DNA of 64,000 nt, taken from positions 4,774,001 to 4,838,000 of the forward strand of contig JAUSZU010000001.1 of the NCBI GenBank assembly GCA_030817875.1, read 5' to 3'. This document shows positions 55,141 to 63,735 of this stretch, piece after piece. The stretch's first letter is position 1. Each line of letters opens with the position of its first letter. The translations under genes and the position numbers were made by a program. The notes under the pieces were generated by a model. It was not told where the DNA came from, searched no databases, and saw only the letters and a list, made by a program, of their open reading frames with translations. The stretch comes from Flavobacterium sp. W4I14 (GTDB lineage: Bacteria > Bacteroidota > Bacteroidia > Sphingobacteriales > Sphingobacteriaceae).

Positions 55141-55315
55141 TTTCTTGTTTTTATTCACATATGTAGCATTAGCCACACTGAAAGTTTGATTCTGAATATG
55201 CATAACGGTTTAATTTATGTTGTAGATTAAATTAACACTCCACTATATTGGCTAAATTAAACCTGTTATATTTAATATATCGATAAGGCAAGCTTTTGTA
55301 CCGATGTTTAACTGT

Positions 55316-57136
55316 TTATAAAGGTAAAGATATTTCGAACGTGGTTCCTCTATCTTTTTCGCTACTTACCTTAATCGTTCCATTCAATTTTTTAATAATA
55401 TCCTGAACATAATTTAAACCTAAGCCAAAGCCCTTAACATCGTGTAAATTACCTGTTGGCACCCTATAAAACTGGTCGAAAATCCTTTTAGATTGCTCCT
55501 TGGTCATTCCAATGCCTTTATCAGCTATTTCGAGAATTAAATTCTTGCTGGTGTTGCGGGTTGTAATGCTAATCTCTGGCGTATCGCTGCTGTATTTATT
55601 TGCATTATCAATAAGGTTATAAATTACATTCGAAAGATGCAACTCATCACCGTATACAACCGCATGCTCCGCATCGGTATGCACATTGATAATGGCATTT
55701 CTTTTCTGTAATTGCAATTCCATGCTATCCAACACAATCACGATTAAATCGTTCACATCCACTTCGGTTCTCTCCATTTCAAGCTCACCTTTTTCTAAGC
55801 GGGCAATACTTAAAACACGTTCGATATGACTACCTAGACGAACATTTTCATCATAAATAATTCCCGCCAAACGCTTTAACCTGGCTTTATCTGCCGTCAC
55901 CTCCGGATCTTTCAAAGCTTCACTCGCAATCATAATAGTAGCCACAGGGGTTTTAAACTCATGCGTCATGTTATTGATGAAATCTGTCTTCATCTCCGAA
56001 AGTTTTTTCTGTTTTAAAATAGCATAAAGGGTATATGAGAAAATAAAAACAAGTACCAGTAACAGGCCTATGGATGAGGCGAGCGTTGCACTTAGGTTAG
56101 AAATAATTGCCGAATTTTTATTCGGAAAACTGACGAAAAGCATCCCTGGATCGCGAAAGATATCGTTTCCAAACAAAGGTGTTTTATAGGTATTTTCGGG
56201 TAAAAATTCTCCTTTAACGTTAGATGCCGTCATATAAATGGTCGAATCTTTTCTGGCTAATGAAATCCGGTAAGACGGTTCTAGTGTAATATTATTGGCA
56301 AGGAGTTCTTGTTTTAATAAAACGCCTAACGAATTAAAATTAATGCGTTTATAGATCGGCACATTGGTTTCCTGAAGTTCTTTAGATACATCCTCAACTA
56401 CACTTGATCTGGTATATGAAAAAGTGTCTTTGCCCAATGCTGCAATTTTAAGTTCTAATTTTTTCCGCTCAATCTCGTCTTCTCGTTGAAATTTTTTCTT
56501 TAAATCGTTCGGGATCTTTGGAACATTTGCAAAACCGGGATTGCCATCTCTGGGATCAAAAACCAAATACCTTAATGTATCTGGCAAGCTTTGCAGGCTT
56601 TTAAATTCAAATGCCTTTGGTGGTGCAGCAAAAGGTTTTGTGCGCATGCTATAGCCTTTTAAAATAAGGCTTTTAACATCAATGAATGCATCCATTTGCA
56701 AATCCAGCTTATCGCCATTTTTTGAAGTCAACGAAGTATATTCCCTTTCAGAAATTACATTGGGCGCCCGGTAAGATACACGGATAATACTATCTTGTTG
56801 ATTCAGGTAACTCTCAATCTGATTTTCCCTCTCGGCTTGCCGCAGCTCTGCCTCTTGTACATATTGTTGCCGTAAATCCTTAATGTCTAATGCCCGTTGC
56901 CTGGAGTCTTGTAACTGCTTCAGCTTATTTTCAGCATCTTTCCTGTTTAAGTGATCGGCAACATTTCTTCGCTGTAGTTTATTTACTACCGATGTTAGCG
57001 TTTGATTTACCTGCTCATCAAAAAGCTGAGATTTTAGTTTATACGATTCCCTGATGTAATACAGCTGCATTACAAAAACACCAAGCAAAGCTACTGTCAT
57101 TAAAACGGTAATTAACCAAAAACTCTTTTTCTTCAT
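55316..57136 (-). CDS. Sensor histidine kinase (RprX-like)
   Basis: A 606-residue kinase with two membrane segments (about 9-29 and 350-372) enclosing a long periplasmic domain that starts as a coiled coil rich in Gln, Arg and Glu (about 45-120). Cytoplasmic HisKA has H-box MTHEFKTPVATI and HATPase_c has NLIDNANKYS, IADKGIGM, FDQFYRVPTG and GFGLGLNYV. No HAMP domain is obvious between the second membrane segment and the H-box. The cognate response regulator gene follows 175 bp downstream. A CAAAAATA at 57201-57208 supplies a TAnnTTTG element upstream. The signal is unknown, probably envelope-related. Confidence 0.93.
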   Translation of the reverse strand: MKKKSFWLITVLMTVALLGVFVMQLYYIRESYKLKSQLFDEQVNQTLTSVVNKLQRRNVADHLNRKDAENKLKQLQDSRQRALDIKDLRQQYVQEAELRQAERENQIESYLNQQDSIIRVSYRAPNVISEREYTSLTSKNGDKLDLQMDAFIDVKSLILKGYSMRTKPFAAPPKAFEFKSLQSLPDTLRYLVFDPRDGNPGFANVPKIPNDLKKKFQREDEIERKKLELKIAALGKDTFSYTRSSVVEDVSKELQETNVPIYKRINFNSLGVLLKQELLANNITLEPSYRISLARKDSTIYMTASNVKGEFLPENTYKTPLFGNDIFRDPGMLFVSFPNKNSAIISNLSATLASSIGLLLVLVFIFSYTLYAILKQKKLSEMKTDFINNMTHEFKTPVATIMIASEALKDPEVTADKARLKRLAGIIYDENVRLGSHIERVLSIARLEKGELEMERTEVDVNDLIVIVLDSMELQLQKRNAIINVHTDAEHAVVYGDELHLSNVIYNLIDNANKYSSDTPEISITTRNTSKNLILEIADKGIGMTKEQSKRIFDQFYRVPTGNLHDVKGFGLGLNYVQDIIKKLNGTIKVSSEKDRGTTFEISLPL

Positions 57137-57327
57137 GAACTAGATTGGTTTTAAAACTAAAAAAAACCAGAGCATAATCTTCTTAAATCTAAACAGATAT
57201 CAAAAATACTGATTAGCTAAGTGAAGTGTTTGTTTTTAACATATTTTAACAGCGCTGAGAAGGTTTTCGAAGTTTTCGGGAGCACGGGCCTGGTAAACTT
57301 CGGAAGTCTCTGGCGCGGGCAAAAAAA

Positions 57328-57351
57328 ATGCCGAGACTAAAGCCTCGGCAT
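57328..57351 (-). terminator. Intrinsic terminator after the DUF3127 gene
   Basis: ATGCCGAG (57328-57335) and CTCGGCAT (57344-57351) form an 8-bp stem. The plus-strand A-run at 57321-57328 becomes a T-run after the stem on the minus strand. Confidence 0.8.
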
Positions 57352-57385
57352 GGTTCAAAATTGTTTGCTTAAAAAAGATTCTTAT

Positions 57386-57751
57386 TTAGAAAGGCAAATC
57401 ATCATCTTCACCCGGTGCATTGCTTACATCAACCGGAGCTGCATAAGCTGGCGTAGCTGCTGGAGCACCTGCTGCAACTGCATTTATACGCCAAATAACC
57501 AAACTGTTAAAATATGATGTTTTACCCGCTTTATCTGTCCAAGGGCGACCACGTAAATTAAAGAAAACCTCAACCTCATCGCCTGCTTTAAATGTATCTA
57601 ATAATGCAGTTTTATCTTGTAAAGCCTCAAAACGGATATATTCTGGGTATGTTGGATTTTCTGCGTATTCTATTATTAAATCACGCTTTTTAAACGTTTC
57701 ACTTACTTGTTGTGTGGCACCTACTTCGTGTACTTTTCCTTTAATTTCCAT
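57386..57751 (-). CDS. DUF3127 protein with SSB-like acidic C-terminal tip
   Basis: A 121-residue protein. The first 90 residues match DUF3127, a small OB-fold-like family found in Bacteroidota (GKVHEVGATQQVSETFKKRD, FFNLRGRPWTDKAGKTSYFN, LVIWRIN). A Pro/Ala-rich linker (AAGAPAATPAYAAPV) and the tail EDDDLPF follow. This OB-fold, flexible linker, DDDxPF plan is that of single-stranded DNA-binding protein, whose last residues recruit repair and replication enzymes. I infer a nucleic-acid-binding partner or SSB-like accessory. The gene is single, with its own terminator. Whether it binds DNA is not shown by sequence. Confidence 0.82.
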   Translation of the reverse strand: MEIKGKVHEVGATQQVSETFKKRDLIIEYAENPTYPEYIRFEALQDKTALLDTFKAGDEVEVFFNLRGRPWTDKAGKTSYFNSLVIWRINAVAAGAPAATPAYAAPVDVSNAPGEDDDLPF

Positions 57752-57819
57752 ATCTAATACTACTTAATGTACTATAAACATCAAATCTCTATAATTTTAT
57801 TGATAACTTCGCATATATT

Positions 57820-59001
57820 ATGATGCAAGTTTTCCACAATAAAAGCAAGGTTATCATTACCTGCAACAAGCGCCTTTCGCCCTATTTACAAGATGAAGTT
57901 ACGGCTTTAGGTTACACCATAGAACGATCTTTCGCTACGGGTGTTGAGCTCAATATTACCCTTACAGAGTGTATAAAGCTAAATTTAAACTTGCGCTGTG
58001 CCAGCCAGATCCTTTACGCCATTAAAAGTTTCAAGGCCATTACGCCCGACGATTTATACAATGAAATTGCAGCCATTGAATGGGAAGAACTGATCGATTT
58101 TTCGGGTTATTTCTCGGTAACCTCGAATGTTGATAACCCAAATATTACCACACCACTTTTCGCAAACTTAAAAGTAAAGGATGCAATAGTAGACCGCATG
58201 AAAGAGAAAAAAGGCATCCGCCCTAACTCTGGATCTGATGCAAATAAAGCAGTAGTGCATTTATACTGGAAAGATGCAGACGCCGATGTTTTCATGGATA
58301 CTTCAGGCGAAACCCTTGCCAAACACGGTTACCGTAAAATACCTGGCAAGGCGCCTATGTTAGAAGCTCTGGCTGCTGGTGTTATTTTAGCAACAAACTG
58401 GGATAAGAAATCGCCATTTATTAACCCAATGTGCGGTTCAGGAACCTTGGCTATCGAAGCAGCGCTGATTGCAACCAATCGTGCCCCTGGATTATACCGC
58501 ATGAATTATGGTTTTATGCACATCTTAGGTTATAACGAAGAAGATTTTTTCGCTGAGCGTAGGATTTTAAAAGATCAGGTAATTAAAAATGTCGACCTCA
58601 AAATCGTAGCTTCCGATCTTTCGGAAGATGCAGTTGAAGTAACCCGTAGAAATGCTAAAACTGCTGGTGTTGATACTTTAATCGAATTCGAAGTTTGCGA
58701 TTTTGAGTTAACACCGGTTCCTGAAGATGGCAAAGGTGTTGTTGTTTTTAACCCGGAGTATGGTGAACGTTTAGGGGTGCACAGCAAGTTAGAATTGACT
58801 TATAAACGTATGGGCGATTTTATGAAAACGAAATGCAAGGGCTACTCTGGATATATTTTCACTGGAAATCCTGATCTTGCAAAGAAAATTGGATTAAAAG
58901 CTACTAAAAAAGTTGAATTTTATAATGGTAAATTAGACTGTCGTTTGCTCGAGTATGAATTATATGATGGCTCTCGCAGAGCACCGTTAATTGATGCCTA
59001 G
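57820..59001 (+). CDS. THUMP-domain RNA methyltransferase (RlmL-like 23S rRNA guanine-N2 methyltransferase)
   Basis: A 393-residue protein. A ferredoxin-like/THUMP region (about 10-165, VIITCNKRLSPYLQDEV and TGVELNITLTECIKLNLNLR) is followed by a class I methyltransferase (about 170-385). SAM-binding motif I is NPMCGSGTLAIEAALIA; the motif IV catalytic segment is NPEYGERLG. The usual form in this family is NPPYGERLG, so the third residue is changed. It should methylate guanine N2 in 23S rRNA; the exact position is inferred from RlmL. It is separate from the second (RlmK) domain found in the E. coli fusion. Encoded alone; start ATG ATG, the first being taken. Confidence 0.86.
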   Translation: MMQVFHNKSKVIITCNKRLSPYLQDEVTALGYTIERSFATGVELNITLTECIKLNLNLRCASQILYAIKSFKAITPDDLYNEIAAIEWEELIDFSGYFSVTSNVDNPNITTPLFANLKVKDAIVDRMKEKKGIRPNSGSDANKAVVHLYWKDADADVFMDTSGETLAKHGYRKIPGKAPMLEALAAGVILATNWDKKSPFINPMCGSGTLAIEAALIATNRAPGLYRMNYGFMHILGYNEEDFFAERRILKDQVIKNVDLKIVASDLSEDAVEVTRRNAKTAGVDTLIEFEVCDFELTPVPEDGKGVVVFNPEYGERLGVHSKLELTYKRMGDFMKTKCKGYSGYIFTGNPDLAKKIGLKATKKVEFYNGKLDCRLLEYELYDGSRRAPLIDA

Positions 59002-59068
59002 TCTTTTTCATTGAAAATTAATATATTACGCTCTCTTACGTACCATAACGTAAAAAATTTTGAAGAAT

Positions 59069-59563
59069 ATGGAATTTGATGACATGGACCATATGCCCGA
59101 ATGGGAGCATTTTAGCCGATTTGGCCGGGATGATGAGGATGAAGAAAATCTATCAAGTGTTGATGCAGAGAAGGTCAGACTAAAAGTGACCAGGGCTAAA
59201 AGCCTTTACAACCAGGCAAGAGCCGTATATAAATATGCTGCCCTGTTCTGCGAAACGCTGGAAGGAGAGATGGCCGAAATGACCGCTAACTTAATTATGC
59301 AGAATGCCCTCATGTTATGTCCTAAAATTGTTGGGGCAGAAGGTGCAGATATGTATATTTTAAGAATGGAAAATGCCTCTATTATCCGAACCAATTGCCG
59401 TGAATTAGAAACCCAGGTGAGAGCAGCAGATATGTTCGAAATCTGCACTCCAGAATATAAAGACATTGTTTTAGACGAAATTGAAAAATTTCGTCTACTC
59501 TTTATCGAATGGGTTAAATATTTCGAAAAAGATGAATTTGAAGATGACTGGGGGCTATATTAA
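59069..59563 (+). CDS. Conserved-looking acidic protein of unknown function
   Basis: I do not recognise a family. It is 164 residues from ATG 59069 (MEFDDMDHMPEWEHF); a TTG nine bases earlier is less likely. The first 35 residues are strongly acidic (RDDEDEENLSS), then a helical domain follows with KSLYNQARAVYKYAALFCETLEGE and NALMLCPKIVGAEGADMYIL. The C-terminus is acidic again (FEKDEFEDDWGLY). There are no membrane or signal segments, so it is cytoplasmic. It lies 67 bp after the methyltransferase gene and could share its transcript. Confidence 0.72.
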   Translation: MEFDDMDHMPEWEHFSRFGRDDEDEENLSSVDAEKVRLKVTRAKSLYNQARAVYKYAALFCETLEGEMAEMTANLIMQNALMLCPKIVGAEGADMYILRMENASIIRTNCRELETQVRAADMFEICTPEYKDIVLDEIEKFRLLFIEWVKYFEKDEFEDDWGLY

Positions 59564-59870
59564 CCCTTATCGTTATTTCTGCATTTTCTTACCTCCCACC
59601 TTTTCTCTTGTTGATCTGAGCTCTATACGCTATAATGTTCTAAACATATGACATCGCTCCTTCTATCTAAAGCACAATAATCAATATAAAAATCTGATTA
59701 TCAACTAAAAAGAGAACACTTAAACATTTAGGTTATTTTTTTGTTGTAACAATTAGTTCATTAATCCGTTCGCGTAATTCCCAATAGTGCTAAAATTTAT
59801 AATTTAAAAACTGTTGCGGTTAAAGCTTCGTACATAATGAAATAAACATTAAAAAAATTTATCCCTTTTT
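59564..59870. other. Intergenic region with no recognised element
   Basis: About 307 bp, AT-rich, between the acidic protein and the XRE regulator. I see no ORF, no stem-loop with a T-run and no member of the dispersed repeat family. Confidence 0.5.
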
Positions 59871-60152
59871 ATGGAAGATGTATTGGCTTTAAAGACAAAG
59901 AATGTTGCCGGGAATATCAGAAAAATTAGAGAATACAGAGACTATACTCAGGATTATCTGGCGGCGAAATTGAAAATATCTCAAAATGCCTATAGCAAAA
60001 TTGAGCTCGGTTATAGTAAATTAACGATCGATCGTTTGTTCCAAATTGCAGCAATTTTGGAGGTTGAAGTATCTCATTTATTAACCCTTAACCATAATGA
60101 TTTAATTAAAATTATTGCTGATGATGAGAACAGGACAGCAGCGGCGAGTTAA
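59871..60152 (+). CDS. XRE-family helix-turn-helix transcriptional regulator
   Basis: A 93-residue protein with a Cro/C1-type HTH (about residues 12-70): IRKIREYRDYTQDYLAAKLKI, SQNAYSKIELGYSKLTIDRL and FQIAAILEVEVSHLL. A short tail follows with no sensor domain. No toxin-like partner or phage gene is adjacent, so it is not an obvious antitoxin or prophage repressor; it probably acts on chromosomal genes of unknown identity. ATG start, monocistronic by spacing. Confidence 0.88.
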   Translation: MEDVLALKTKNVAGNIRKIREYRDYTQDYLAAKLKISQNAYSKIELGYSKLTIDRLFQIAAILEVEVSHLLTLNHNDLIKIIADDENRTAAAS

Positions 60153-60201
60153 TGCCCAGGCGCTGTTGATATCATTTCTTTTACCCTGCAAATAATTCCA
60201 A

Positions 60202-60209
60202 TACCTTTG
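60202..60209 (+). promoter_or_regulatory. Probable -7 promoter element (TACCTTTG)
   Basis: TACCTTTG matches TAnnTTTG and lies 16 bp upstream of the HD-domain gene. No clear -33 TTTG is seen at 17-23 bp before it. Confidence 0.4.
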
Positions 60210-60225
60210 GAACAAATTTAGAATT

Positions 60226-60870
60226 ATGCAGGCTACCATTCAAAAAACCATCGATTTTGTTCAGAAAACACTAGCTAATGCCGAGGCAGGGCACGATTGG
60301 TTTCATATTGAGCGTGTTTTTAAAACCGCTCAAACCATTAATCAGCAAGAAAATGGCAATGAACTTGTAGTAGCCTTTGCCGCATTGCTGCATGATATTG
60401 CTGATCCTAAATTTAATAATGGTGATGAAGAACTTGGGCCTAATATGGCTGCTTCTTTTTTAGCATCGATAGCTGTTGATGCTGAGGTTATTGCCCATGT
60501 TAAACTGATTATCCAGAACATGTCGTTCAAAAATAGCTTTGATGGCACAGGTTTCACCTCGAAAGAAATGCAAATTGTACAGGATGCAGATCGCTTAGAC
60601 GCCATCGGGGCTATTGGTATTGCAAGAGCATTTACCTATGGCGGATTCAAAAACAGGGTACTTTACGATCCAGCTATTTTACCCGAAGAACACCTCACTA
60701 AAGAAAGTTATAAAAATACCACCGCCCCTACCATTAACCATTTTTACGAAAAACTGCTGTTATTGAAAGATATGATGAATACGGAAGCAGGGAAGGCAAT
60801 AGCCATAGAAAGGCACAATTTTATGCTCCTGTACCTGGAGCACTTTTATAAAGAATGGGAAGGCAAATAA
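60226..60870 (+). CDS. HD-domain phosphohydrolase
   Basis: A 214-residue protein with the metal-binding HD pattern: GHDWFHIERV (first His), AALLHDIADPKF (HD doublet) and QDADRLDAIGAIG (the Asp). It resembles the YedJ-like group of bacterial HD hydrolases, usually acting on nucleotides or other phosphate esters in the cytoplasm; substrate is not assignable. It is normal in length and stands between an XRE regulator and a small membrane protein. Confidence 0.87.
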   Translation: MQATIQKTIDFVQKTLANAEAGHDWFHIERVFKTAQTINQQENGNELVVAFAALLHDIADPKFNNGDEELGPNMAASFLASIAVDAEVIAHVKLIIQNMSFKNSFDGTGFTSKEMQIVQDADRLDAIGAIGIARAFTYGGFKNRVLYDPAILPEEHLTKESYKNTTAPTINHFYEKLLLLKDMMNTEAGKAIAIERHNFMLLYLEHFYKEWEGK

Positions 60871-60954
60871 CCCACAAAAGACTATTATAAAATACCTAAT
60901 AGTAAGTATTCCGAAAGCATGCATTAGGGCTTAACTTTACAAAAATTAATCCTC

Positions 60955-61482
60955 ATGCATCCTTATAAACTAAAATACCATAAAAATAGTGTTTTGTTAA
61001 TCGCGATGGTTGGCATTCCTGTATTCTTCATTTCCTTAATGCTGTATTGTCTTTTTAGTTTACCTTCATCACTTTCCGAAACGTCCACTTTGATATTTGT
61101 TTCGCTATCAATTATTTTAATGGCACTTCTTTTATTATGGATTACCAAAACGCAGATTTTTGTACATAGTAAAATTTTAATCAGTGAAAAAGGCATAAGC
61201 TTTAAATTAAAAAGCACTTCTTTTTTATATCGGAGAACTGAGTTCTTTTCTGGATGGGAAAATGTAACCAGCGTAACCGAAATGTTCGATAACCACAATG
61301 GAGGGTACTTTTATCAAATTGAATTTAAAGACCCGGATTTCGTGGCAAATTTTAGTCCGCTTAAAAACCACGAAATAGAGGCCGGCCGCTTCTTTTCTGA
61401 ACTGCAATATTATCAGGAAAGTTATAATATTGCACATCAACTGCCAATAAGCAGAAAGCTTAACCCCTCGAACAGTTTTTAG
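60955..61482 (+). CDS. Small membrane protein of unknown function
   Basis: I do not recognise a family. The 175-residue protein has two membrane segments near the N-terminus (about 13-37, LLIAMVGIPVFFISLMLYCLF, and about 44-63, LIFVSLSIILMALLLLWI), then a C-terminal soluble domain (about 70-160) of PH-like alternating strands (ISFKLKSTSFLYRRTEFFSGWENV, YFYQIEFKDPDFVANF). Such two-helix plus PH-like arrangements occur in bacterial membrane-associated proteins of unknown role. It is followed by the radical-SAM gene after 93 bp, which has its own promoter. Confidence 0.7.
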   Translation: MHPYKLKYHKNSVLLIAMVGIPVFFISLMLYCLFSLPSSLSETSTLIFVSLSIILMALLLLWITKTQIFVHSKILISEKGISFKLKSTSFLYRRTEFFSGWENVTSVTEMFDNHNGGYFYQIEFKDPDFVANFSPLKNHEIEAGRFFSELQYYQESYNIAHQLPISRKLNPSNSF

Positions 61483-61524
61483 TTAACATTATTATTCCAA
61501 AATAGAATAGGTTAAGTAAATCTA

Positions 61525-61558
61525 TTTGCTAATATTTTTAGTTATTAAACTATCTTTG
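61525..61558 (+). promoter_or_regulatory. Bacteroidetes-type promoter of the radical-SAM gene
   Basis: TTTG (61525-61528), 22 bases, TATCTTTG (61551-61558), matching the TTG-N17-23-TAnnTTTG consensus, 17 bp before ATG 61576. Confidence 0.6.
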
Positions 61559-61575
61559 TTAGTAAATATATCCCT

Positions 61576-62832
61576 ATGTTCGATCGAATCCGTGAAAAAT
61601 TAAATATTCTTGCTGACGCCGCTAAATATGATGTTTCTTGTTCATCAAGCGGCGGCACGAGAAAAAACACCAATAAAGGCCTTGGCGATAGCCATACATC
61701 CGGCATTTGCCATACCTACACTGAAGATGGCAGATGTGTTTCGCTTTTAAAAATCCTCCTGACTAACCATTGTATCTACGACTGTTTGTTCTGCGTTTCG
61801 CGAAAAAGCAACGATGTAAAACGTGCAGCCTTTACCGTAGATGAAGTGGTAGAACTGACCATGAATTTTTATCGCCGCAACTATATTGAAGGCTTGTTCT
61901 TAAGCTCAGGAATTTTCAAAAATGCCGATTTCACCATGGAACGGTTGTTATTAGTGGTTAAAAAACTCCGTTTGGAACAGAACTACAACGGCTATATCCA
62001 TTTAAAAACCATTCCAGGTGCCAGCGATGAACTGATTAAGGAAGCTGGCTTATATGCCGACCGGATGAGTATTAATTTAGAAATGCCAACTGAAGCCGGC
62101 TTGAAACTTTTGGCTCCCGAGAAAAACCACGGGGAAGTTATTAAACCTTTAGCTTTTGTGCAACAGCAGATCAGCCAGTTTACTGCCGATAAAAAACTGA
62201 TCAAACATGTGCCAACGTTTGTACCTGCGGGACAAAGCACACAAATGGTTATTGGCGCCACACCAGAAAGCGACAAGGATATTATGTACACCGCGAATAC
62301 CTTTTACAAAAACTTTTCGCTGAAAAGAGTTTATTATTCGGGTTATGTACCCATTAGTAACGACACCAGGATGCCTATACTTGGTACACAGCCACCATTG
62401 CTAAGAGAAAACAGGTTGTACCAAACCGATTGGTTAATGCGGTTTTACGGCTTTAAAGTGCAGGAAATTTTAAACGATGCCAACCCGAACCTTGATATTG
62501 ATATCGATCCAAAATTAAGCTGGGCGATTAGAAATATGCAACATTTCCCTGTGGATATTAATACGGCCGATTATAAAATGATTCTCCGGATACCGGGTAT
62601 CGGCGTAATGTCGGCCAAAAAAATAGTGCAGGCCAGAAAATTCGGAAAACTTAGGATTGACCAGTTGAAAAAAATCGGCGTGGCTTATAACCGGGCCAAA
62701 CACTTTATTGTTTGCCTGGATAGCCCCTATCAGCTAAAAGATTATCAGGGCACACAGATTAAGGCTTTTATTTTGGCCGAAAGCCAGAGCAAATATTTAA
62801 AAACAGATAGCAACCAGATGATTTTGTTTTAA
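61576..62832 (+). CDS. Radical-SAM protein of the putative DNA modification/repair family (TIGR03916-like) with C-terminal HhH
   Basis: A 418-residue protein. The radical-SAM 4Fe-4S motif is CIYDCLFC (CX3CX2C). The TIM-barrel continues through LSSGIFKNADFTMERLL, HLKTIPGAS, RMSINLEMPTEAGLKLLAPEK and VGA-like QMVIGATPESDKDI. A C-terminal helix-hairpin-helix region (about 330-385, MILRIPGIGVMSAKKIVQARKFGKL) indicates nucleic-acid binding. I recognise it as the family annotated as putative DNA modification/repair radical SAM protein, usually encoded beside a DUF4130 protein that in other bacteria is fused to a UdgX-like uracil-DNA glycosylase domain. That partner follows directly, 138 bp downstream. 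It would generate a 5'-deoxyadenosyl radical; the substrate base is unknown. Confidence 0.9.
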   Translation: MFDRIREKLNILADAAKYDVSCSSSGGTRKNTNKGLGDSHTSGICHTYTEDGRCVSLLKILLTNHCIYDCLFCVSRKSNDVKRAAFTVDEVVELTMNFYRRNYIEGLFLSSGIFKNADFTMERLLLVVKKLRLEQNYNGYIHLKTIPGASDELIKEAGLYADRMSINLEMPTEAGLKLLAPEKNHGEVIKPLAFVQQQISQFTADKKLIKHVPTFVPAGQSTQMVIGATPESDKDIMYTANTFYKNFSLKRVYYSGYVPISNDTRMPILGTQPPLLRENRLYQTDWLMRFYGFKVQEILNDANPNLDIDIDPKLSWAIRNMQHFPVDINTADYKMILRIPGIGVMSAKKIVQARKFGKLRIDQLKKIGVAYNRAKHFIVCLDSPYQLKDYQGTQIKAFILAESQSKYLKTDSNQMILF

Positions 62833-62866
62833 GGAGTTCTTGTGTCCGAAGTAATTTAAGGCGTTG

Positions 62867-62936
62867 CGTCATTCCCAACTTAATTGGGAATCTTAAAGCC
62901 TATTGCATTACGATTTCCTCCTACGCGGAAATGACG
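62867..62936. repeat. Dispersed palindromic repeat, copy D
   Basis: It begins CGTCATTCCCAAC and ends CGCGGAAATGACG, with an inner hairpin ATTCCCAACTTAATTGGGAAT. It lies between the radical-SAM and DUF4130 genes and may reduce read-through or stabilise the upstream mRNA. Confidence 0.65.
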
Positions 62937-62970
62937 ACCACCGTTGAAATTTATTACCATAAAATAACCA

Positions 62971-63735
62971 ATGACCTATATTTTCGATGGCACTTTTCAA
63001 GGTTTATTAACCGCTGTTTTCGAATGGTTTGAACGTAAGCCAGGAAAAGTCGTGCTAAAATCTATTTCAATTTTTCAACCTGAAGCTTTTGCAGAAAGTT
63101 TTACAGTTAGCACCAACGCAGAAAAAGCAGATCGGGTTTGGGCAGGGCTGCAAAAGAAACTCAAAAAGGATTGGCAGCGTAAATACTATTGCTCCTACTT
63201 ATCAGAAATACCCGAGGCTTACAACCACCTCTTTCAGTTTACCGTATACATTTTTCAAAATCAATTGGGTGCAGAAAATAATTATGGCAATCCGAATGTA
63301 ATTGCACTGGCTAAATATGCCAAAAGCGTAGAAAGGGAAAAACACAGGATGGAAGCATTTATCCGTTTTCAAAAAACTGGTGACGGGATGTTTTATGCCA
63401 ATATAGATCCTGATTTTAATGTACTGCCGTTAATATCCAATCATTTTAAAAACCGTTATACCGATCAGCCTTGGGTAATTTACGATTTAAAGCGCAAATA
63501 TGGCCTACATTATAATTTAACAAGCGTTGAAGAAATTACGATCAGCTTTAGCAACGGTACAGGTAAGCAAAATCTCGCGCCAGTTTTAATGGACGAGCGT
63601 GAGGCATTGTACGCCACGCTTTGGAAAGATTATTTTAAAAGTGCCAACATTGTGGCGCGGAAAAACACCAAACTGCATTTGCAGCATGTACCTAAAAGGT
63701 ATTGGAAATATTTAACGGAAAAAGTTCCAATTTAG
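62971..63735 (+). CDS. DUF4130 / TIGR03915-like putative DNA-metabolism protein
   Basis: A 254-residue protein whose start MTYIFDGTFQGLLTAVFEWF is the hallmark of the TIGR03915/DUF4130 family. Other landmarks are RVWAGLQKKL, the central FIRFQKTGDGMFYANIDPDFNVLP and the C-terminal KLHLQHVPKRYWKYLTEK. In many proteobacteria the domain is fused to a UdgX-like uracil-DNA glycosylase; here it is the free form. It follows the radical-SAM gene on the same strand, as expected for this two-gene unit. The activity is uncharacterised; the association suggests repair of a modified or damaged base. No UDG domain gene is visible in the window. Confidence 0.9.
   Translation: MTYIFDGTFQGLLTAVFEWFERKPGKVVLKSISIFQPEAFAESFTVSTNAEKADRVWAGLQKKLKKDWQRKYYCSYLSEIPEAYNHLFQFTVYIFQNQLGAENNYGNPNVIALAKYAKSVEREKHRMEAFIRFQKTGDGMFYANIDPDFNVLPLISNHFKNRYTDQPWVIYDLKRKYGLHYNLTSVEEITISFSNGTGKQNLAPVLMDEREALYATLWKDYFKSANIVARKNTKLHLQHVPKRYWKYLTEKVPI

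Noticed and set aside
59871..60152. XRE protein as the antitoxin of a toxin-antitoxin pair
   Set aside because: No toxin-like small ORF adjoins it; neighbours are an acidic protein and an HD hydrolase separated by normal gaps.
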